Shown in pieces: positions 7,931-16,308 of a stretch of 60,157 nt of DNA. The position numbers were made by a program, and so were the translations under genes. The notes below the pieces were generated by a model. The model did not search any database, was not told the origin of the DNA, and worked only from the letters and a program-made list of their open reading frames with translations. This stretch comes from Gammaproteobacteria bacterium (GTDB lineage: Bacteria; Pseudomonadota; Gammaproteobacteria; Arenicellales; Poriferihabitantaceae): positions 1 through 60,157 of the forward strand of contig JAUILZ010000022.1 in assembly GCA_030432755.1 (NCBI GenBank), given 5' to 3'. Position 1 is the stretch's first letter; every line of letters begins with the position of its first letter.

Positions 7931-8659
7931 TCAGGCAACCAGGCGATGGGGATACAGTACCTGGTAGAACGGCTCCGCCTCCTCGGCAATGGCGCGCAGT
8001 TCCGGCGGGAGTTTCGGACTCTTGTCGCGGTAGGGTTCGAAGGTGGTGGAGCGCCATACCGCGTCGTACCAGTGCCTGCCCCAGACGCCGTCGCTCTCGC
8101 GCTGCCCCGCGGGCCAGGAAATCATCTCGGTGCGGAATGCGATGCCAAGCCGATCGCACATCGCTTCCAGCATGGCCTCGGGATTGCGCAGGAAGTCGGC
8201 GCTGTCGATAACCAGTGGTAGCGTACCCGTGGTCTTTATCACGTAGTCGAACAGCTCCGCCTGCTGGCGGAAACCGACGTCGCCGAAAGTGACGTCCGGT
8301 CGGACCCTGCCGTAAGAGGCTACCACCTGGTCCGGGCGGCGGATAAGAAAGCAATTGGTGAGACCGCGGATCCAGTCGCGTTCCATCTCCGGCAGCAGGT
8401 GCATGGTCATCTGCTTCTGGTAGAACACCGGCGATCCGCCGGGAGGGTCACCCAGGCAGCGGCGGGCGATGTCCTTCCAGTCGGTGCCCTGGTCGGCGAT
8501 CACCTCGTCCGCGCCGGGATGGGGAATGCCGGTGCGGTGCAGGTAGTGGCCGTAGAACGGTTCATCCCAGACCTCGGTATCGGGGCGGTTCTCGAAGCTG
8601 CGCATCATCGCGGTGGAGATGTTGCGCGGACCGGACCACATCGCGATCCGCAGGGTCAT
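7931..8659 (-). CDS. P-loop sulfotransferase-like protein coupled to an aminotransferase
   Basis: A 242-residue protein with a sulfotransferase-type phosphosulfate loop at the N-terminus (IAMWSGPRNISTAMM, residues about 4-18), WDEPFYGHYL, and a central RRPDQVVASYGR segment resembling the 3'-phosphate-binding region. I chose the ATG at 8659 (MTLRIAMW) because it overlaps the stop of the upstream aminotransferase gene as ATGA; the longer frame would run deep into that gene. From memory, similar sulfotransferase-like domains are found fused to branched-chain-aminotransferase-like domains in plant proteins. Whether it transfers sulfate or has another nucleotide-dependent role is unknown. Confidence 0.8.
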   Translation of the reverse strand: MTLRIAMWSGPRNISTAMMRSFENRPDTEVWDEPFYGHYLHRTGIPHPGADEVIADQGTDWKDIARRCLGDPPGGSPVFYQKQMTMHLLPEMERDWIRGLTNCFLIRRPDQVVASYGRVRPDVTFGDVGFRQQAELFDYVIKTTGTLPLVIDSADFLRNPEAMLEAMCDRLGIAFRTEMISWPAGQRESDGVWGRHWYDAVWRSTTFEPYRDKSPKLPPELRAIAEEAEPFYQVLYPHRLVA

Positions 8660-9561
8660 GCCTCGGCCTCGATCAATTCGAGATAGAGATTCTGCAACCG
8701 CTCCACCACGGGCCCACGAACCCCCTCGCCGAGCACCCGGCCGTCGACCTCCACCACCGGCGCCACGCCGGCGAAGGTGCCGGTGACGAAGCTCTCCTCC
8801 GCGCCGTAAACGTCGGTAAGGCTGAAGTTCTTCTCGAACACCGGGATGCCGTTGTCGCGGCAGAGCGTGATGATGTTGCCGCGGGTGATGCCGCCGAGGC
8901 AGTAATCTCCGCTCGAGGTCCACACCTCGCCGCCCCGGACGATGAAGAAATGGGTGGAGTTGCAGGTGGCGACGAAGCCGTGCGGGTCCAGCATCAACGC
9001 CTCGTCCGCGCCGGCCTTCGCCGCCTGGATGCAGGCAGTGATGCAGTTGAGCTTGGAATGGCTGTTGAGTTTCTGGTCCTGCACGTCGGGATAACCGCGG
9101 CGCACGTGCACGGTGAAAAGGCGGAGCCCCTTTGTCAGCGTCTCCGGCTTCGCGGTCTTGTATTCCGGGATGATGACGATGGTGGGCGGGGTGATCGTGA
9201 TCCGCGGATCCTGGTAGGGCGTCGCCTTGATACCGCGCGTGACCATGAGGCGGATGTGCACGCCGTCCGACATGGCGTTGGCCTCGAGGCAGGCGTATAG
9301 CCGTTGCGTGAGTTGTTCCGGATCCACGTCCATCGCCATGTCGATGGCCTTCGCACCCTCGTAGAGGCGGCGCAGGTGCTGGTCGAGGAAGGCGATCCTG
9401 CCCTTGTGGACACGCAGACCTTCCCAGACGCCGTCTCCCAGGACGAAGCCGCTGTCGAACACCGAGACCTTCGCCTCGTCGCGTGGAAACAGTTCGCCGT
9501 TGATGTCGATCAGGATGGACGCGTTGCGCGGATCGTCCTGGTACTCATGGGTGCCTTTCAT
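8656..9561 (-). CDS. Class IV PLP aminotransferase (IlvE/D-amino acid transaminase-like)
   Basis: A 301-residue fold-type IV aminotransferase. Seen are ILIDINGELFPRDEAKVSVFD and FVLGDGVWEGLRVHKGRIAFLDQHL at the N-terminus (given here as family landmarks in two pieces), the PLP lysine in SHSKLNCI near residue 168, and the phosphate-binding GGITRGNI near residue 223. The family includes branched-chain amino acid, D-alanine and aminodeoxychorismate enzymes; the arginine pattern VRRGYPDVQDQK is nearer the IlvE/DAT-like group than PabC, but the exact substrate is open. It is first in a minus-strand operon and overlaps the sulfotransferase-like gene by four bases, implying linked chemistry. Confidence 0.87.
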   Translation of the reverse strand: MKGTHEYQDDPRNASILIDINGELFPRDEAKVSVFDSGFVLGDGVWEGLRVHKGRIAFLDQHLRRLYEGAKAIDMAMDVDPEQLTQRLYACLEANAMSDGVHIRLMVTRGIKATPYQDPRITITPPTIVIIPEYKTAKPETLTKGLRLFTVHVRRGYPDVQDQKLNSHSKLNCITACIQAAKAGADEALMLDPHGFVATCNSTHFFIVRGGEVWTSSGDYCLGGITRGNIITLCRDNGIPVFEKNFSLTDVYGAEESFVTGTFAGVAPVVEVDGRVLGEGVRGPVVERLQNLYLELIEAEA

Positions 9562-9707
9562 GGGCAGGGGAGCGGGGTCGGGGCAGGGATTGTAGCGGAA
9601 GGGCGGTTGCGCGATCGACTCGGGGACAAGCCCCGAGCCGGGCTTTCATGCCACAATCCCGCGTTCCCGGGCGCCGCCGGATGGTGCCGAAGCATAAGAC
9701 AACGACA

Positions 9708-11072
9708 ATGCAGAACATCGACAATCCCGGTATCCGCCAACTCGCGGCAGGACTTGCCGCGCGGGAGTTCCGCTGCGCCGACCTGGTGGAGGAGCGGCTT
9801 GGCCTGGCCCTCGACGCCCAGGGCGTGTTCACCTCGCTCACCGATGGCGCGATGGACGCGGCGCGCGCGGTGGACAAGCGCCGCGCGACGGGAAAGGCGG
9901 GGCCGCTCGAGGGGGTGCCGGTTACGCTGAAGGATCTCTACAACGTGCGTGGCGAGATGACCCTCGCGGGCTCCAACGTGCTGCGCTACGACGCGCAGGT
10001 GCAGTCGACGGACGCCGAGGTGGTCGGGTACCTGCGGGATGCGGGGCTGCTGTTCCTCGGCCGCACCAACATGAGCGAATTCGCCTTCAGCGGCATGGGG
10101 CTCAATCCCCACTACGCCCCGCTCTATTCGGTGTGGGACCGCGAGACCGGCCGCCTTCCGGGCGGATCGTCGTCGGGTAGCGCCGTGAGCGTGGCTCTCG
10201 GCATCGTGCCCGGGTCCCTTGGCTCCGATACCGCCGGCTCCTGCCGCATCCCGGCCGCGTTCAACGGCATCGTCGGGGTCAAGCCAAGCTATGGACGGCT
10301 CTCGCTGAAGGGCGTCTATCCATTGTCACCCACGTCCGATGCCCCCGGTCCGCTCGCGGTGGACGTGGACTCCTGCTTCCTCCTCGACCGCCTCATGGAT
10401 GGCAGGTGGCAGGGCGAAATCCCCGTGCTCGAACAGGCGGGCACGGAAGGGGTCCGACTGCGGGTGCCGGAAGGGGTGGTCATGTCCGAACTCGACCGGG
10501 AAGTGAGTGAAGCATTCGCCGCCGCATTGCGGCGCCTCGAAAACGCGGGGATCACGGTGGAGTCTTCCCCCATGCCGGTCGTGGATGACTGCGTTCGCAT
10601 GTTCCTCGAGCGCTCGGTGGTGGGCTTTGAAGCCTGGCGGGATCACGGCGAACGCCTCGACTCGCGCGGCAATGAATACGATCCCTACGTGCGCCAGCGC
10701 ATGAGCCAGGGCCGCCACGTGAGCGCGGAGGAGCAGGAGAGCCGCTACCGCGACAAGGCGGAACTGATCCGCCGCTTCAACGAGGACTTCGGCGCCGGCG
10801 GCGAGACCGCGCTCGTGTATCCCACGGTGTGCTGCATCCCGCCGGCCGTGTCCGAAACCTTTGACCCCGAGCGCATTGGCAAGGTCAACCTGCGCTGCCT
10901 GCGCAACACCGCGGCGGTGAACTACTTCGATGGCTGCTCGATCAGCCTGCCCTGTCATCCCGGGGGCACGGCGCCGGTGGGCCTGATGCTGTCCATGCCT
11001 CATGGCCACGACGCGGAACTCTATCGCCTGGCCGCAACGGTGGAGGCGATACTCGACGCCGGTTCCGGTTGA
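9708..11072 (+). CDS. Amidase-signature family amidase
   Basis: A 454-residue Ser-cisSer-Lys hydrolase that cleaves carboxamides to the acid and ammonia. The triad is visible: Lys in PVTLKDLYNV (near residue 75), the cis-Ser in GGSSSGSA (near 153) and the nucleophilic Ser in SDTAGSCRIP (near 178). It starts at ATG 9708; an upstream in-frame start would place about 20 extra residues over an inverted repeat (CTCGGGG at 9619-9625 with CCCCGAG at 9631-9637). It precedes the nitrile hydratase genes, with a beta-helix gene between. In nitrile pathways an amidase of this family processes the amide product, but a GatA-like or other amidase role cannot be ruled out. Confidence 0.88.
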   Translation: MQNIDNPGIRQLAAGLAAREFRCADLVEERLGLALDAQGVFTSLTDGAMDAARAVDKRRATGKAGPLEGVPVTLKDLYNVRGEMTLAGSNVLRYDAQVQSTDAEVVGYLRDAGLLFLGRTNMSEFAFSGMGLNPHYAPLYSVWDRETGRLPGGSSSGSAVSVALGIVPGSLGSDTAGSCRIPAAFNGIVGVKPSYGRLSLKGVYPLSPTSDAPGPLAVDVDSCFLLDRLMDGRWQGEIPVLEQAGTEGVRLRVPEGVVMSELDREVSEAFAAALRRLENAGITVESSPMPVVDDCVRMFLERSVVGFEAWRDHGERLDSRGNEYDPYVRQRMSQGRHVSAEEQESRYRDKAELIRRFNEDFGAGGETALVYPTVCCIPPAVSETFDPERIGKVNLRCLRNTAAVNYFDGCSISLPCHPGGTAPVGLMLSMPHGHDAELYRLAATVEAILDAGSG

Positions 11073-11086
11073 GAAAAGGGCCACAT

Positions 11087-11117
11087 TTGACGCGGCCGCG
11101 GGAGGCGGCCCTATAAT
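11087..11117 (+). promoter_or_regulatory. Candidate sigma-70 promoter for the beta-helix gene
   Basis: TTGACG at 11087-11092 and a perfect TATAAT at 11112-11117 are separated by 19 bases, slightly longer than optimal. It lies about 35 bp before the start codon of the beta-helix gene and just after the amidase stop. Confidence 0.6.
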
Positions 11118-11151
11118 CGGGGCAAGGAGAACCGGGAACAAGGAGCACCGG

Positions 11152-12378
11152 ATGAAGAGAAAGGGGTATTCGCCGGCCTTGGTGGTCGGCCTTGCGGGAC
11201 TGTTTGCGATGGAGGTCGCGAACGGCGGCGCCCTCTACGTGGAAACCTTCGGCAGCGCCAATTCGGCATGTAGCCGAGCAAACCCCTGTGACAGCGTGGC
11301 GCATGCGGTGTCTCTGGCGGGAAAGGGCAGCCGCATCATCGTGGGCCCGGGGATCTATTCCGGTTCGCTGAGCATCGACCATCCCGCGATCAAGCTGATT
11401 TCCGTGGCGGGCAGCCGGGCGACGACGCTTTATACCGGTGCCGATAGCGCAGCGCTCACCATTCAGCCCGGCGCGGATCGCTCACTCATCGGACAGCGCG
11501 GCAAGGGATTCGAATTCGCGGGTGCATTCAATGGCGCGGACGGCATCGTGGTCAACGCGTCCAGGGCGCGTATCGAGGGCAATGCGATCCATGGCAATGC
11601 CGTGTCAGGCGACGCGCTCGTCGTCAATGCCGCGGGCGCGACGATTCGGGGTAACACCATTTACGCCTTCGGGCGCGGCATCCATCTGCCCGGTAATATC
11701 GATCGCGCGCGCCACAAGGTGGACGGCAACGAAATCATCGGGCCCGGTGCCGAATGTATTTTTCTCCAGGCCGGCGCGTCGGGATCGAACCGGCTGCGCA
11801 ACAACGTGCTCGAATCCTGTGGCGGCGCAGCCATCGTCGTCGAGGCATTACCCGCGACATCGAAAACGGGTGACAGGGTGGAGAACAACGTGATCGATCT
11901 TGGCGGTGGACAGGGCATCCGCGCCATCGGCGGCAACCCGCTTCTCAGGCGCAATTTCATCGATGTCTTTGGCGTGGAGGGAATCCGCGTCGAGGAAACC
12001 AGTGCCGCGAAAATCATGGACAACCTCGTTGACAACGCCATGGTGGCCTTTTACCTGGGGGCGGGTAATGACAGGCTGGTACTGACGAACAACACGGTGG
12101 CCGCCGCGGAGTACGGCATCGCGGTGGCGGCCGGCGCATTGCCGCCGCGCCAGGTGATGCGCAACAACTTCTTCAGCACCGGTACCTGCGCGTTCGATTT
12201 CGCCAGCGGCTTCGTTCCCGCGGCTTACTCGTTCAGCAGAAATTTCTGGGGTGATCTCGCGCACAACCACCCCCATTCGGACTGCGATGCGGAGGCCGAT
12301 ATCCTGCTCACGGGCGGGGCGCTGCAACTGTCGCCTGCAGCGGCGCCGAACCCCGTGCGCTATCGCGGTGGGTTGTAG
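11152..12378 (+). CDS. Secreted right-handed beta-helix repeat protein
   Basis: A 408-residue protein with an N-terminal signal sequence ([20 protein letters not shown], cleavage probably after VANGGA) and then a parallel beta-helix. Repeated turns read like xIxGNxI/xVxxNx[72 protein letters not shown] and LTNNTV. The family includes carbohydrate-active enzymes and surface proteins; no catalytic pattern of pectate lyases is obvious. I chose the ATG at 11152, with AAGGAG seven bases upstream and a strong promoter-like sequence. It probably acts in the periplasm or outside the cell; any link to nitrile metabolism is only positional. Confidence 0.85.
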   Translation: MKRKGYSPALVVGLAGLFAMEVANGGALYVETFGSANSACSRANPCDSVAHAVSLAGKGSRIIVGPGIYSGSLSIDHPAIKLISVAGSRATTLYTGADSAALTIQPGADRSLIGQRGKGFEFAGAFNGADGIVVNASRARIEGNAIHGNAVSGDALVVNAAGATIRGNTIYAFGRGIHLPGNIDRARHKVDGNEIIGPGAECIFLQAGASGSNRLRNNVLESCGGAAIVVEALPATSKTGDRVENNVIDLGGGQGIRAIGGNPLLRRNFIDVFGVEGIRVEETSAAKIMDNLVDNAMVAFYLGAGNDRLVLTNNTVAAAEYGIAVAAGALPPRQVMRNNFFSTGTCAFDFASGFVPAAYSFSRNFWGDLAHNHPHSDCDAEADILLTGGALQLSPAAAPNPVRYRGGL

Positions 12379-12494
12379 TTTCCCCGGGTCCCGCTTCGTG
12401 GCATTCCGGTCAACGGGAGTTTCCCGCGCGGACGCTTTCCCCCGATGTTGCTGGTTTACAATGGCCACCGGGACTCTTCGCTAACAGCCCACCC

Positions 12495-13115
12495 ATGTCA
12501 CCACCCGGCCACGACCACGAACATCCCCACCACGATGCCGCACCCAGCGATATCGAACAGCGGGTGAAGCGACTCGAGGACTTGCTGATCGAAAAAGGCC
12601 TGGTGGATGTCGCCGCCATGGACGAGCTCGTCGATACCTACACCCATCGCGTGGGCCCGCAAAACGGTGCCGCCGTGGTGGCGCGCGCCTGGACCGACCC
12701 GGACTACAAGGCGTGGCTGCTCGAGGATGCCACCGCGGCGATTCACTCCATGGGTTATGCCGGGCGCCAGGGCGAGCACATGACCGTGGTGGAAAATACC
12801 GACGAGGTGCACAACCTCGTGGTGTGCACGCTGTGTTCCTGCTATCCCTGGCCGGTGCTGGGGTTGCCGCCTGCCTGGTACAAGTCGTCGGAGTATCGCG
12901 CCCGCGCGGTGAGCGAACCGCGCGCCGTGCTCGAGGAATTCGGCGTCGCGCTGGCCCCGGATGTGGAAGTCCGGGTCTGGGATTCCACCGCGGAAATGCG
13001 CTACCTCGTCCTGCCACGGCGGCCGGCGGGAACGGACGACCTGTCCGCGAGCGCTCTTGCGGCGCTCGTTCACCGTGACACCATGATCGGCGTCGCCCTG
13101 GTGGAGGCACACTGA
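12495..13115 (+). CDS. nthA: Nitrile hydratase alpha subunit, cobalt type
   Basis: A 206-residue subunit of nitrile hydratase, which adds water to nitriles to give amides. The metal-binding loop [11 protein letters not shown] (near residue 112) supplies three cysteines and one serine; a Thr in the second position is the mark of low-spin cobalt(III) enzymes, whereas iron enzymes have VCSLCSC. Around it are the family segments [15 protein letters not shown] and [15 protein letters not shown]. The N-terminus is His-rich ([10 protein letters not shown]), as in many alpha subunits. The stop codon overlaps the start of the beta gene (TGATG), so production is coupled. Family assignment is secure; substrate range is not predictable. 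Confidence 0.96.
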   Translation: MSPPGHDHEHPHHDAAPSDIEQRVKRLEDLLIEKGLVDVAAMDELVDTYTHRVGPQNGAAVVARAWTDPDYKAWLLEDATAAIHSMGYAGRQGEHMTVVENTDEVHNLVVCTLCSCYPWPVLGLPPAWYKSSEYRARAVSEPRAVLEEFGVALAPDVEVRVWDSTAEMRYLVLPRRPAGTDDLSASALAALVHRDTMIGVALVEAH

Positions 13116-13771
13116 TGGACGGCGCCCATGATCTCGGCGGCATGCACGGCTTCGGCGCCATCGACCGCAGCCAGGAGGAGCACTTCCCGCATGCCTGGGA
13201 GGAAAGCGTTTTCCGGTTGACCCTGGCCTGCGGCATGCTCGGGCGCTGGAACCTCGACATGTCGCGCTCGGCGCGCGAGCGCATGGAGCCGGCGCATTAC
13301 CTCGGCAGCAGCTACTACGAGCACTGGCTCCATGGCCTCGAGTCACTGCTGCTGGAGAAAGGCCTGGTGACAGCCGCGGAACTGTCCGGAGATGCAACCG
13401 TCGCTGTCCGGGAATACGAACCTGTGTCCGCGGACAAGGTACCGGAAATCCTGTCGCGCGGCGGGCCCACGGAGATGACTGCGGAGGCTTCGGCGCGTTT
13501 CGACATCGGTGACCGGGTAACAATCGTCAACGAGCATCCGCGTCACCATACAAGGATGCCACGTTATATCCGTGGTCGCGCGGGCGTCATCGTCTCTCAT
13601 CATGGAGCGCATGTTTTTCCCGACGTCCATGCGGAATCCGGGGAAAAAGTGGCACGTCATCTCTACGGCATCCGCTTCACGGGAGAGGAGCTCTGGGGCG
13701 CGGACTGCACCGAGCCGCTCACGGCGGTCTGCGTGGATGTCTTCGAGCCTTACATTGCCGGCCTTGCATAG
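13115..13771 (+). CDS. nthB: Nitrile hydratase beta subunit
   Basis: A 218-residue subunit completing the alpha-beta nitrile hydratase. The N-terminus [14 protein letters not shown] is diagnostic. The helical N-terminal domain carries EESVFRLTLACGMLG and SYYEHWLHGLESLL, and the SH3-like C-terminal barrel has FDIGDRVTIVNEHP, HTRMPRYIRGRAGVI and LYGIRFTGEELWG. The arginine region that contacts the oxidised cysteines of the alpha subunit (TRMPRYIRGR) is present. Start and stop overlap with nthA by one base. The length is normal for the family. The alpha-beta-accessory order matches pseudomonad cobalt-type clusters. Confidence 0.96.
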   Translation: MDGAHDLGGMHGFGAIDRSQEEHFPHAWEESVFRLTLACGMLGRWNLDMSRSARERMEPAHYLGSSYYEHWLHGLESLLLEKGLVTAAELSGDATVAVREYEPVSADKVPEILSRGGPTEMTAEASARFDIGDRVTIVNEHPRHHTRMPRYIRGRAGVIVSHHGAHVFPDVHAESGEKVARHLYGIRFTGEELWGADCTEPLTAVCVDVFEPYIAGLA

Positions 13772-13798
13772 CGCCGCGCTCAACCGCATATCCCCCGC

Positions 13799-14053
13799 AT
13801 GATCGCACTCGTCAAATCCCAGCCCCAGGACAACGGTGAACCCGTGTTCGACGCGCCCTGGCAGGCGCGCAGCTTCGCCATGGCGGTAAAACTCCATGCC
13901 GCAGGCCTGTTCACCTGGCAGGAATGGTCAGATCGCCTCGCGCGCGCCATTGCCGAGCGCGAGTCGCAGGACGAGGTTCGCGACAGCAACGACTACTACA
14001 CGTTGTGGCAGGAGACACTCGAACAACTGGTACGCGAAAGGGTGGCGCCATGA
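13799..14053 (+). CDS. Nitrile hydratase accessory (activator) protein
   Basis: An 84-residue protein resembling the N-terminal helical domain of the beta subunit, the signature of nitrile hydratase accessory proteins (P14K/NhlE type). Seen are FDAPWQARSFAMAVKLHAAG and FTWQEWSDRLARAI followed by DYYTLWQETLEQLV. In cobalt-type systems the homologue forms a complex with the alpha subunit and delivers cobalt by subunit exchange. It is shorter than typical activators (about 130 residues), lacking a clear C-terminal extension. It is 27 bp after nthB, and its stop overlaps the next start (ATGA), so the HAD gene is likely translated with it. Confidence 0.85.
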   Translation: MIALVKSQPQDNGEPVFDAPWQARSFAMAVKLHAAGLFTWQEWSDRLARAIAERESQDEVRDSNDYYTLWQETLEQLVRERVAP

Positions 14054-14751
14054 TCATCGATGGCGACGAAATCGAATGCATCACCTTCGATCTCGACGAT
14101 ACGCTGTGGCTCTGCGCGCCGGTGATCATGAACGCCGAGTTCCAGTTCTATACCTGGCTGGGCGAGAACTATCCGCGCATCACGGAGTCCCTCAACGCCA
14201 ATGACCTCGTCTGGCACCGGCGCAATTTCTTTGCCGACTACCCGGACATGACCCATGACTTTTCCTGGCTGCGTCGGCGCTGGCTCGAGAGCCTGGCGCG
14301 GGAATACGATTATCCCGAGGATGCCCTGCTGACGGAGGAGGGCTTCCAGGTGTTTCTCGCGGCGCGCAACGACGTGCAGCTTTTTTCCGGCGCCGACGAC
14401 ATCCTGCGCCGCGCGAGCGAACGCTACACCTGCGGCACGATCACCAACGGCAATGCCGATGTCACGCGCATCGGCATCGATCACTACTTCGATTTCAGCA
14501 TCACGGCCGCCGACGCCGGCGCGTCGAAGCCGAGCCCGATCATCTTCCGGGCGGCGGTCGAGGCCGCGGGGGTGCCCGCGGAAAAGATCCTGCACATCGG
14601 TGACGATGCCGATCGCGATATACGCGGCGCGGCCCGGGCCGGCATGAAGACGCTCTGGATCAATCCCCAGGGCAATGCCTGGAAGGGAGAGGATGGCCCC
14701 AACGCCGAACTGCGCATCATCTCCGAGCTGGCGGATATACTAACCCACTGA
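14050..14751 (+). CDS. HAD-superfamily hydrolase
   Basis: A 233-residue phosphatase-like protein of the haloacid dehalogenase fold. The motifs are in order: motif I TFDLDDTLW (nucleophile and acid/base Asp), motif II TCGTITNGN, motif III lysine in GASKPSPIIF, and motif IV HIGDDADRDI with GAARAGMKTLWIN. The large helical cap between motifs I and II indicates a C1-type enzyme such as phosphoglycolate phosphatase or 2-haloacid dehalogenase relatives. The ATG overlaps the stop of the nitrile hydratase accessory gene, which ties it to that operon, although a specific role there is not known. The substrate cannot be inferred. Confidence 0.88.
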   Translation: MIIDGDEIECITFDLDDTLWLCAPVIMNAEFQFYTWLGENYPRITESLNANDLVWHRRNFFADYPDMTHDFSWLRRRWLESLAREYDYPEDALLTEEGFQVFLAARNDVQLFSGADDILRRASERYTCGTITNGNADVTRIGIDHYFDFSITAADAGASKPSPIIFRAAVEAAGVPAEKILHIGDDADRDIRGAARAGMKTLWINPQGNAWKGEDGPNAELRIISELADILTH

Positions 14752-14816
14752 CGCTCCGCCGGCCGAGTACAGCCAGCGGTCAATTCCGTAATTCTCCGGG
14801 ACCAGGCCTAGTCAGG

Positions 14817-16211
14817 ATGGAACTCGAATTCTTTGGCGCCGCCGGCGAGGTGACCGGCTCCTGCCACGTCGTGCGCGTGGGCGGGAGGCAGTTGTTACTC
14901 GACTGCGGCCTGATCCAGGGTTCGCGCGAGGACGAGGCGCGTAACCGCGACGGCTTTCCCTTCGACCCGGGGGAAATCGACGCGGTGGTGCTGAGTCACG
15001 CGCATATCGATCATTCCGGCCGCCTGCCGCTGCTCGTGCGCGAGGGATTTCGCGGACCGATCTACGCCCACAACGCCACCCGGGATCTCTGCGGCATCAT
15101 GCTCGAGGATTCCGCCTCGCTGCAGGAGCGCGACGCGGAATATGCCAATCGCAAGTATCCCAACAAGCCGCCGCTGGAACCGTTGTATACCGTGGAAGAC
15201 GCGCGCCGGGTGCAGCGCATGATCGAGGGGAATCACTACAACGAGAAGCGCGAGATACTTTCCGGGGTAACGATCCGTTTCCAGGACGCCGGCCACATCA
15301 TCGGCTCCACCAGCGTGGAGGTCTGGCTGGAGGAGAACGGTGTCAGCCGCAAGCTCGTTTTCAGCGGCGACCTCGGCCAGTACGACACGCCGATCCTCAA
15401 CGACCCCGCGGTCATGGGCGAGGCAGACCTGGTGCTGATGGAAAGCACCTATGGCGGTCGCCGCCACCGAGAGCGCAGCCTCACCTACCAGGAGATCGGC
15501 GAGATCATCAGCGAGGCGGAAGCCGGCAGGGGCAATATACTAATCCCGGCCTTCGCCGTCGGCCGTAGCCAGGAGGTGCTGTACACGCTGGGCAGGAATT
15601 ACGACGAATGGGGCATGAACCGCTGGCATGTCTTTCTTGACAGCCCCATGGCCATCGAGGCGAGCAAGGTGTACTGGGAATATCCCCACCTGTACGACGA
15701 CGAGGCGACGAAGTTCCGCCGAAACCTGCACGAGATGCCGCGCCTGAAAAACCTCCACCTCACCGCCAGCACCGAGGAATCCATGGTGATCAACAAGGTG
15801 CGTAGCGGGGCGATCATCATCGCCGGCAGCGGCATGTGCACCGGCGGCCGCATCCGCCATCACCTGGTGCACAACATCGAACGGCGGGAATGTCATGTCA
15901 TCATCGTCGGCTACCAGGCGCCGCACACCCTGGGCCGCCGCCTGGTGGACGGCGAGGCCGAGGTGAAGATCAAGGGCAAGTGGCTGCAGGTGAACGCCCG
16001 CATCCATACCGTCGGCGGACTTTCCGCGCACGGCGACGAGAACGACCTGTTGCGCTGGTATCGCGGCTTCGATAACCGACCGCCTGTGTGGCTGGTCCAC
16101 GGCGAGAGCAGCGCGGCGCGCGCCATGGAGCAGAAGCTGCAGAACGAGGGTGGCGCGCGCGCGAGGGTGGCCAGGGCCGGCGAACGCATCGATCTCGCCG
16201 GTGAACTGTAG
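14817..16211 (+). CDS. Metallo-beta-lactamase/beta-CASP family nuclease-like protein
   Basis: A 464-residue protein with the metallo-beta-lactamase core (VVLSHAHIDHSGRLP with HxHxDH, then DAGHIIGS, FSGDLGQ) and an inserted beta-CASP domain, followed by the RNA-metabolising MBL (RMMBL) C-terminus (GSGMCTGGRIRHHL, GGLSAHGDENDLLRW with HxxP-like final His). This is the architecture of the CPSF73/YSH1-like bacterial family, exemplified by the Thermus TTHA0252 RNase. It is expected to act as a zinc-dependent RNA endo- or exonuclease in the cytoplasm. It is not overlapping with neighbours; the 65-bp gap after the HAD gene suggests its own or read-through transcription. It is full length. Confidence 0.9.
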   Translation: MELEFFGAAGEVTGSCHVVRVGGRQLLLDCGLIQGSREDEARNRDGFPFDPGEIDAVVLSHAHIDHSGRLPLLVREGFRGPIYAHNATRDLCGIMLEDSASLQERDAEYANRKYPNKPPLEPLYTVEDARRVQRMIEGNHYNEKREILSGVTIRFQDAGHIIGSTSVEVWLEENGVSRKLVFSGDLGQYDTPILNDPAVMGEADLVLMESTYGGRRHRERSLTYQEIGEIISEAEAGRGNILIPAFAVGRSQEVLYTLGRNYDEWGMNRWHVFLDSPMAIEASKVYWEYPHLYDDEATKFRRNLHEMPRLKNLHLTASTEESMVINKVRSGAIIIAGSGMCTGGRIRHHLVHNIERRECHVIIVGYQAPHTLGRRLVDGEAEVKIKGKWLQVNARIHTVGGLSAHGDENDLLRWYRGFDNRPPVWLVHGESSAARAMEQKLQNEGGARARVARAGERIDLAGEL

Positions 16212-16247
16212 GCCGGCGTTCCTGCCAGCTATCTTCACGGCATTCGG

Positions 16248-16263
16248 TACCGGGTACCCGGTA
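16248..16263. promoter_or_regulatory. 16-bp perfect palindrome upstream of cobT
   Basis: TACCGGGTACCCGGTA is perfectly symmetrical and lies about 45 bp before the cobT start, followed at once by TATAGT, a possible -10 element. It could be an operator or a transcript-end hairpin; no other copy was noticed in the window. Confidence 0.4.
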
Positions 16264-16308
16264 TAGTAGCGGGCATTCGCCATCCCAAATTCGCAACCGT
16301 TACCGAAC

